Below, piece after piece: positions 1 through 5,402 of a DNA stretch of 5,402 nucleotides (positions are counted from its first letter, which is position 1; every line of letters starts with the position of its first letter). A program made the translations under genes and the position numbers. The stretch covers positions 1 to 5,402 of the forward strand of contig CAMFLN010000296.1 in NCBI GenBank assembly GCA_945957305.1, written 5' to 3'. Source of the DNA: an uncultured Planctomycetaceae bacterium (GTDB lineage: Bacteria; Planctomycetota; Planctomycetia; Pirellulales; JACPPG01). The notes under the pieces were generated by a model. It searched no databases, was not told where the DNA came from, and worked only from the letters and a program-made list of their open reading frames with translations.

Positions 1-2218
1 GGTCCGTGCGGTTTTGCATGTCTTCGGCAACAACTACTTTCGCCCGGCCTGGCGCGAATGGGGCGAGGGGGCCGCGGCGGCCCAAGTTGACCGCGCGGTC
101 CGAAGCCTGCAGGTCGCCGGTGGCTTGCAGCCGCTGCTAAATGGTCTGCGACGTCAAGCAGAGGCACCAGCGAGGGAAGATGACGAAGCAGGTCAACAGC
201 AAGGCGCCGATGCACGCGTGACGCTCACCTTGGTGGAGCGACTGGCTCAAGCATGGGACCGTATGCCGCAACAGGGCTCACCCGCCGAATGGGCGCGCGC
301 GCTCGCGGCCTTGGCCGGGGTAACGGGTCTGACGCGCGATCTCGACCAGCGCGAACCTGATTCTCTGACGAGGCTCGATCAGGAAGCGTGGGACTTGTTG
401 ATGGAAGCCCTACATTCGGCGGAACGCTTGACGGGCACTCCGCAGGGGCCGTCAGAGCGGCTCGATATTCAGCAACTACTCGAGTTGTTGACAGACGTGA
501 TTCAGACGCAATGCTTGCGCCCGTCAACCGACGAAGTGGGCCGAGTTCGGGTATTGTCTGCGGCCAGTGCGCGCGCGTTATCGATTCCCTACCTGTTTTT
601 CGCCGGCTTGTCCGAGCGATCGTTTCCTTCCCCAGCCCGATCGGACCGTCTGTACAGCGAGGCGGAGTATGAACGGCTGGCCGCAGAGGGCTTGCCGCTG
701 GTTTTGCGGGCCGAAGCCAGCCAGGAAGAAATGCTGCTGTTTTATGAAGTAGTCACCCGCGCCAAACGGCACCTGTGCCTCAGCTTTCCCGGTTTGGATG
801 AGAAAGGTCAGCCGCTGTTGGCGAGTCCCTATCTCTTGGAGCTGGAGCAAATTTGTGGTGAACGGGTCGCGCGGTTGAAGATTGAAGATTTGCGCCCGTT
901 ACCGAGCGACGGCTTGGCGGCCAGCGCCGTCGACGAGCGCGTACTCGGCGTGGCTCAGCTGGCCGGACTGATCAATGAGCAGCACCAGGAAGCAGGCGGG
1001 AGCGGTGCACGGCGCGGGGCTGCGGCCGCGGATCGTTCGCGCCGCCCAGACACGGCTTCACTCCTGGCGGGCATGGCGGCGCGTCCGACGACGAGGCCGG
1101 TGTATGAAAATATCGTGGCGGGCCTGGCGGCCCATGCCAGTCGCAGCGGACGCGATGAATTCGGGCCGTACGAAGGAATGCTGGACAGCGACACCGCGCG
1201 CGTGCGTCTGCAAGCACGCTTCGGCGGTGACATGCTGTGGAGCGCCAGTCGTTTGGAGTTGTATGGCAGTTGCCCCTTCAAGTTTTTCTTGTCGCAGGTT
1301 TTGCGGTTGAAGACGGTCGAGGACTTGTCGCTTTCGATCGACCCCTTGTCCCGCGGGTCGACGCTGCACGAGGTCTTGGCACGGGTCCATCTCGCTATGA
1401 ACGCCGCGCATGGGCGCGCCGTATCGCCCGGACACCCGCAGGTCGCCACCCAGTTCCGCGAGGCGGTCGATCGCGAGTTGGCCGAGCTGCAGCAACTTGC
1501 CGATGAGCGCGCACAACCGTACCAAGCGGCGCTCGCCGAGATCGAAAGGCGCGTATTGGCGCAATGGTTGCATCATTACCCGGCCCAACATGCTGCTTAC
1601 GACGATTTGTGGAAGGCGTTCGACAATCCGTTGGCGCCCGCCCATTTCGAAGTGTCGTTCGGCGAAGCCTCGCCGGGGGTCGATCAACTTTCCACGGCGC
1701 AACCGCTGGTGCTGACCGATGGGACGCGCACGGTCCGCGTGCGTGGGCGGATTGACCGTGTGGACTTGGGCCAGGTCGAGGGGCGCCCGGTGTTCAACGT
1801 GCTCGACTATAAAACCGGTAGCCGCCAACGTTATTCGCTCAAGGCCATCGATGCCGGAGAGGCTCTGCAGGTTTTCCTCTACGCGCTTGCGGCCGAGCAG
1901 TTGTTGGCCCGCGAGGGGCGCGTGCCCTGGGCTGCTGGGTATTGGTTTGTCGGCGACGATGGTTACCCGGCGAAGCAGTCGCTGCAAATGTACGAACTGC
2001 ATGCCGGCGAAGTGCAGCCGACTCCCGAATGGCTGCTGTTGCGCAACAAAGATATTCAGCGCATTCTGGCCATGGTCGACAATCTGCGCGCGGGACGATT
2101 TCCGGTCGCCAGCCGCGACGAGCACTGCACCAGTTACTGTGACTTCAGTACCATTTGTCGCGTCAATCACGTACGCTCGACGGAGAAAACATGGGATCCG
2201 CAAGCGCCACAGGGTTGA
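1..2218 (+). CDS. addB: AddB-like subunit of AddAB helicase/nuclease, PD-(D/E)XK nuclease family (5'-truncated by window)
   Basis: Nuclease and Chi-reading subunit of the AddAB double-strand-break resection complex (family knowledge). The frame is open to the left edge (first full codon at base 2), so the true start lies upstream; a TTG at base 14 is only an internal codon. 738 residues are visible, numbered here from base 2. AddB proteins are usually about 950-1170 aa, so roughly the N-terminal third, including any Walker A, is missing. Residues 181-209 (RVRVLS...AGLSERSFP) and 242-256 (EEMLLFYEVVTRAKR) match the degenerate motif V and VI regions of AddB. The nuclease domain begins at SASRLELYGSCPFKFF (first cluster Cys 424). 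It continues with GSTLH (His 456), FEVSFG (Glu 550), GRID (Asp 585), DYKTG (Asp 602, Lys 604) and QVFLYA (Gln 623). Cys 709, 713 and 719 follow, completing a probable 4Fe-4S site. All catalytic positions are intact. The stop TGA at 2216-2218 lies inside addA. The AdnA alternative is less likely because motif V is degenerate. Confidence 0.93.
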   Translation, partial: VRAVLHVFGNNYFRPAWREWGEGAAAAQVDRAVRSLQVAGGLQPLLNGLRRQAEAPAREDDEAGQQQGADARVTLTLVERLAQAWDRMPQQGSPAEWARALAALAGVTGLTRDLDQREPDSLTRLDQEAWDLLMEALHSAERLTGTPQGPSERLDIQQLLELLTDVIQTQCLRPSTDEVGRVRVLSAASARALSIPYLFFAGLSERSFPSPARSDRLYSEAEYERLAAEGLPLVLRAEASQEEMLLFYEVVTRAKRHLCLSFPGLDEKGQPLLASPYLLELEQICGERVARLKIEDLRPLPSDGLAASAVDERVLGVAQLAGLINEQHQEAGGSGARRGAAAADRSRRPDTASLLAGMAARPTTRPVYENIVAGLAAHASRSGRDEFGPYEGMLDSDTARVRLQARFGGDMLWSASRLELYGSCPFKFFLSQVLRLKTVEDLSLSIDPLSRGSTLHEVLARVHLAMNAAHGRAVSPGHPQVATQFREAVDRELAELQQLADERAQPYQAALAEIERRVLAQWLHHYPAQHAAYDDLWKAFDNPLAPAHFEVSFGEASPGVDQLSTAQPLVLTDGTRTVRVRGRIDRVDLGQVEGRPVFNVLDYKTGSRQRYSLKAIDAGEALQVFLYALAAEQLLAREGRVPWAAGYWFVGDDGYPAKQSLQMYELHAGEVQPTPEWLLLRNKDIQRILAMVDNLRAGRFPVASRDEHCTSYCDFSTICRVNHVRSTEKTWDPQAPQG
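2182..2185 (+). promoter_or_regulatory. Shine-Dalgarno site of addA, inside the addB coding end
   Basis: The GGAG at 2182-2185 is followed by five bases (AAAAC) and then the ATG at 2191. This is a canonical strength and spacing for 16S rRNA pairing and fixes the addA start. The site lies about 30 bases upstream of the addB stop. Ribosomes finishing addB pass over it, and the stop at 2216-2218 is close enough for them to re-initiate. No promoter-like sequence is apparent here, so addA is probably expressed only from the shared upstream transcript (inference). Confidence 0.7.
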
Positions 2219-5200
2219 CCGCGCAGCAAAGTCTGGCAGTCACGACGCGCGATGTGTCGATCGCACTATCGGCCGGCGCGGGATGTGGAAAAACTCACGT
2301 GCTCGTCGAACGCTACCTTTCGCACCTCACGCCGGGTGGGGGCGTGGGAACCGAGCCGTCGACGGGCCTGGCGGGACTGATTGCCATCACGTTCACAGAC
2401 CGCGCGGCGCGCGAGATGCGAGATCGCGTCCGCCGTAAATGCCGCGAACGCCTGCAAGCGGCGGGTGACGGCGAGGCGGATGCCTGGCTGGCTTTGTTGC
2501 GCGAGTTGGAAACGGCGCGCGTCAGCACAATTCACGCCTTCTGTGCTTCGCTGTTGCGCGCCCATGCGGTCGAGGCAGGACTTGATCCGCGTTTTCAGAT
2601 CTTGCAGCCCGGCCAGTCGGCAACTCTCTTCGCCGAGCAGATGGACGACGAATTGCGCCGGCTGCTGGGCAATCGCGAAGAGGAACTGCTGACTTTGGCC
2701 GTCATGTTCGGGCTGGCGCCGCTGCGAGAAATGGTCCAGCATCTACTCGGTCGACGTCACGTCATCGATTTTGCGAAATGGCGCAACACGTCGTCCGAAA
2801 ATCTTGTCGAGCGTTGGCAAGCGATCGAACAGGAACGCGTGGTGCCGGCGCTGCGCAAGGAATTCCGTACACTGCCCGAGGTGCATTCGCTCCGGAAAAT
2901 CATCACGCATTGGCAGCCGGCGCACGCCAGGCTCATTGAGCGATTTGGGATCCTCAAAGATCAATTTGCGTCGCTCGACGGGGACGCAGAGTTCTTGCCG
3001 GCACTGGCGCATATTCGCGGCGCAGCGACGGTGCAGCATGTGCGTGAAAATCACTGGTACAGCCCCGAGGTCTACCAGGAATTTCGCGAGTCGGCGGCCC
3101 GCCTCCGTGAGTGGATTGATAATCGCCTGAAGTGCCTGGGCGTTACGCGCAAGTCAAGCATTGCCAGTGCCGTGGCCGGGCTGGCGTTATTGCGGGTCGC
3201 CGAGCCGATTATTGACGCCTACGAAGCGCGGAAGCGCGAGCTCGGGATGCTCGATTTTGATGACCTGTTGCGGCGGGCCAGGGACCTCTTGACCGGTGGT
3301 CACGGTGCGTTGCTGCGCAAGCGTCTGTCATCGCAACTGGTATTGCTCTTGGTGGACGAGTTCCAGGACACCGACCCTTTGCAAGTCGAACTGGTGAAAA
3401 TCCTCTGCGGTGATCAGCTGCATGCGGGAAAGTTATTTTTCGTCGGGGACGCGAAACAGTCGATCTATCGCTTTCGACATGCCGACCCGCGTGTATTTCG
3501 TGACCTGCAGGCCGAGATCCCGGCGACGGGGCGGATGCCGCTTACACTGAACTTTCGCAGTCAGCCGGGGGTGCTGGAATTCGTCAACGCATTGTTTTGC
3601 GAACGGCTAGGGCCCCACTATGAAGCGCTCGAGGCCAGTCGGCCGCGGCTTTCCGCAGGGCCGTCGATCGAATTCCTCTGGGCAACCGTGCCCGGCGACA
3701 GCACGGAAAAAATAACTGCCGAGGCGCTCCGCCGCCAGGAAGCCGATTGGATCGCCCGCCGGCTGGCGAACCTGCTGGCCGAGGGCGTAGTGCAGGTGCA
3801 AGACAAAAAGTCCGGCGCGAGCCGCGCGGTTCAGCCTGGCGATGTGGCACTGCTGTTTCGTGCGCTTTCGGACGTGCGCTTTTATGAGGAAGCGCTGCGT
3901 CGTTACCAGATCCCGTATTACCTGGTCGGCGGCGGTGCGTTTTATGCGCAACAGGAAGTTTTCGATCTGTTGAACCTTTTGCAATCGCTGGACCGCCCCG
4001 GCGACGAGGTGAGCCTGGCGGGCGTATTGCGTAGCCCCTATTTTTCACTCACGGATGAAAGCCTGTTTTGGCTGGCAGAGCATCCTGGCGGCTTGAGCGC
4101 GGGGCTCTTCGCCGAGGCACTGCCAAAGGGAATCGCCGCGGAGCAGCGGGACCGCGTCCGTTTCGCCGCCGAGACTCTGAGGTATTTGCGCTCGCGAAAG
4201 GATCGTTTGCCGATTGCCGCCCTCATTCGCGAGGCTCTGGCCAAAACCGGCTACGACGCCTTGCTCGTGGCCGAGTTTCTCGGCGAAAGAAAGCTGGCCA
4301 ACTTGCGCAAGTTGATCGATCAGGCGCGCAGTTTCGACGATGCCGGCATCTTTACCTTGTCCGACTTCATTCACGAACTGGCCGAATTCATCGCCCGGCA
4401 ACCGGACGAGCCCCCAGCCCCTGTTGAGTTGGAATCCAGCACCGTCGTCCGGCTGATGACGATTCATCAATCCAAGGGACTCGAATTTCCGGTGGTTGTC
4501 GTTCCGGATTTGGACCGTGCGAAGCGGGGGCATCATACGGCCGTGGCATTCGAGCCGGAGCTGGGGCCTCTGGTGCGCGCCCGCGACAATCTCCAGGAAG
4601 ATCGACCGTGCGGCTTGGATCTATATCGGTTGCTCGAAGCACAGGAAGAGGCCGACGAGGGGATCCGCCTGCTGTACGTGGCAACGACCCGCGCCGCGGA
4701 CTATCTCATCCTGTCGGCCGGTTTGAAGGATCTTGATCAGCCCGGGAGTCATTGGATGCAACTCCTGGCGCAACGCTTCGATTTGCGCACCGGGGATTTC
4801 TTAGCGGCGTTACCTGAGAGTTTTACACGCCCCAAGATTCGAACCACGCTCGAACAACCCCCGGCGCCGCTCTCGGTCGGTCCCGAGGCGCGGCGTATCG
4901 ATTGGAGCAAACAACTGGCAGCGTTGCGCGAACATTCCAGCGTTCTTCCGACCTCGGTTTCTCGCTGGGTCGAGCCGATTGCGCCGGATCGCGCGGCACG
5001 TGCGGTCTTTTCCTTTTCACGCTTAGCTGATGATTTCGAGGCGGTTCCTTCCTCGGGATCCGAGGTCGTGACCGAGCGATGCGCAGAGGAGCCCACGAGC
5101 GATGCCACTGGGCTGGGAGTTTTAACTCACGAAGTTTTCGCGCGGATTGATTTTGCGAATCCAGGCGACATCGAACAGAGTTGCCGGCAGGTACTCGCTC

Positions 5201-5402
5201 GCCAGTACTCTGCGACCACGGTGGCGCCGGAAACGGCCGCGGCAATGATCGATCGCTTTTTGCGTTCCAGTCGCGGGGATGCTCTGCGGTCAGCCGGCAA
5301 GGTGCACCGCGAATTGGAATTCCTGTTGCGCTGGCCGCCGGGCGGGGCAGGGGAGGGGACCATGATCCAGGGTTTCATCGATTGCCTGTATCAAGACACA
5401 GC
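2191..5402 (+). CDS. addA: AddA-like subunit: UvrD/Rep-family 3'-5' helicase with C-terminal nuclease domain (3'-truncated by window)
   Basis: Motor and nuclease subunit of AddAB; it unwinds broken DNA ends with ATP and degrades one strand (family knowledge). From ATG 2191 the frame is open for 1070 codons to the window end with no stop. Visible motifs: Q motif LTAQQ (9-13), Walker A GAGCGKT (29-35), Ia ITFTDRAAREM (66-76), Ic STIHAFC (112-118), LDFDDLL (354-360), Walker B DEFQDTD (389-395), III GDAKQSIYRFR (419-429), IV LNFRS (453-457), V MTIHQSKGLEFP (756-767) and VI RLLYVATTRA (826-835, with the ATP-contacting Arg 834). A divergent linker spans about 845-965. The RecB-like nuclease domain then starts with GLGVLTHEVF (His 980), VHRELEF (Glu 1041) and QGFID (Asp 1064). 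The DYKT motif should lie just outside, so perhaps 60-150 residues are missing (AddA is usually about 1100-1230 aa). ATG is preferred over the later in-frame TTG at 2215 because it has a good ribosome site and precedes the Q motif. It overlaps addB by 28 bases. Confidence 0.95.
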   Translation, partial: MGSASATGLTAQQSLAVTTRDVSIALSAGAGCGKTHVLVERYLSHLTPGGGVGTEPSTGLAGLIAITFTDRAAREMRDRVRRKCRERLQAAGDGEADAWLALLRELETARVSTIHAFCASLLRAHAVEAGLDPRFQILQPGQSATLFAEQMDDELRRLLGNREEELLTLAVMFGLAPLREMVQHLLGRRHVIDFAKWRNTSSENLVERWQAIEQERVVPALRKEFRTLPEVHSLRKIITHWQPAHARLIERFGILKDQFASLDGDAEFLPALAHIRGAATVQHVRENHWYSPEVYQEFRESAARLREWIDNRLKCLGVTRKSSIASAVAGLALLRVAEPIIDAYEARKRELGMLDFDDLLRRARDLLTGGHGALLRKRLSSQLVLLLVDEFQDTDPLQVELVKILCGDQLHAGKLFFVGDAKQSIYRFRHADPRVFRDLQAEIPATGRMPLTLNFRSQPGVLEFVNALFCERLGPHYEALEASRPRLSAGPSIEFLWATVPGDSTEKITAEALRRQEADWIARRLANLLAEGVVQVQDKKSGASRAVQPGDVALLFRALSDVRFYEEALRRYQIPYYLVGGGAFYAQQEVFDLLNLLQSLDRPGDEVSLAGVLRSPYFSLTDESLFWLAEHPGGLSAGLFAEALPKGIAAEQRDRVRFAAETLRYLRSRKDRLPIAALIREALAKTGYDALLVAEFLGERKLANLRKLIDQARSFDDAGIFTLSDFIHELAEFIARQPDEPPAPVELESSTVVRLMTIHQSKGLEFPVVVVPDLDRAKRGHHTAVAFEPELGPLVRARDNLQEDRPCGLDLYRLLEAQEEADEGIRLLYVATTRAADYLILSAGLKDLDQPGSHWMQLLAQRFDLRTGDFLAALPESFTRPKIRTTLEQPPAPLSVGPEARRIDWSKQLAALREHSSVLPTSVSRWVEPIAPDRAARAVFSFSRLADDFEAVPSSGSEVVTERCAEEPTSDATGLGVLTHEVFARIDFANPGDIEQSCRQVLARQYSATTVAPETAAAMIDRFLRSSRGDALRSAGKVHRELEFLLRWPPGGAGEGTMIQGFIDCLYQDT

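Noticed and set aside
14..16. TTG at base 14 as the start of a short 734-residue protein.
   Set aside because: The same frame is open through the window start, there is no ribosome site before it, and the family needs several hundred more N-terminal residues. The gene is cut by the window rather than starting here.
287..310. Alternating CG-rich stretch that might form unusual DNA structure.
   Set aside because: It encodes an ordinary Ala/Arg-rich helix of AddB and matches the overall GC-rich codon use; there is no sign of a separate function.
877..892. Short tandem-like repeat GAAGATTGAAGATT within addB.
   Set aside because: Only two 7-base units, in frame with ordinary coding residues (KIEDL); no larger repeat structure surrounds it.
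1706..1713. A near-match to the E. coli Chi octamer (GCTGGTGC instead of GCTGGTGG).
   Set aside because: It differs at the last base, Chi sequences differ between lineages, and one near-match in 5.4 kb of GC-rich DNA is expected by chance.
1058..2203. A 381-codon open frame on the minus strand opposite addB.
   Set aside because: It lies wholly within the conserved AddB nuclease region. Its translation shows no recognisable domain, and long antisense frames are expected opposite a GC-rich gene. The plus-strand frame has clear family motifs.
1719..2438. A 239-codon plus-strand frame spanning the addB-addA junction.
   Set aside because: It runs in the third frame through both genes. Its translation is rich in Arg, Ser and Cys with no domain, while both real frames carry catalytic motifs across the same bases.
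3584..4536. Several minus-strand open frames of about 125-165 codons opposite addA (3584-4048, 3607-3984, 4045-4536).
   Set aside because: They overlap one another and sit opposite the continuous addA frame. They have Arg/Pro/Ala-rich translations typical of shadow frames and no known motif.

Overview
The window is almost entirely filled by two large, overlapping, same-strand genes. They encode the two subunits of an AddAB-type ATP-dependent helicase/nuclease, the bacterial counterpart of RecBCD that resects double-strand DNA ends for RecA-dependent recombination repair. Both genes are cut by the window edges. The AddB-like gene lacks its 5' part and the AddA-like gene lacks its 3' end.

Layout. 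Bases 1-2218 (+) hold the C-terminal 738 residues of AddB: a degenerate UvrD-like helicase half, a low-complexity linker, and a complete PD-(D/E)XK nuclease domain framed by four cysteines that should hold an iron-sulfur cluster. Bases 2191-5402 (+) hold the first 1070 residues of AddA. It has all canonical superfamily 1 helicase motifs (Q, I, Ia, Ic, II, III, IV, V, VI) and then the start of its own C-terminal nuclease domain. The sequence ends just after the first catalytic Asp and before the expected D-Y-K-T motif. The two genes overlap by 28 bases, and a Shine-Dalgarno-like GGAG inside the end of addB sits 5 bases before the addA ATG. Translational coupling and one-to-one subunit production are therefore likely. 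There is no intergenic space, and I see no RNA gene, mobile element, CRISPR array or terminator.

How they work together (family knowledge). AddA is the motor that translocates 3'-5' and its nuclease cuts one strand. AddB has an inactive helicase fold that in studied systems reads the Chi sequence, and its Fe-S-stapled nuclease cuts the other strand.

Organism. The DNA is GC-rich (roughly 60% by eye). The addB-addA order and the Fe-S-type AddB exclude the alphaproteobacterial AddB type, which as I recall it lacks these cysteines. A planctomycete or another high-GC non-actinobacterial lineage would fit, but this is a weak inference. I found no convincing sign of a previously undescribed system. 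The window looks like an ordinary core DNA-repair operon, and the findings below are small lineage-level peculiarities.
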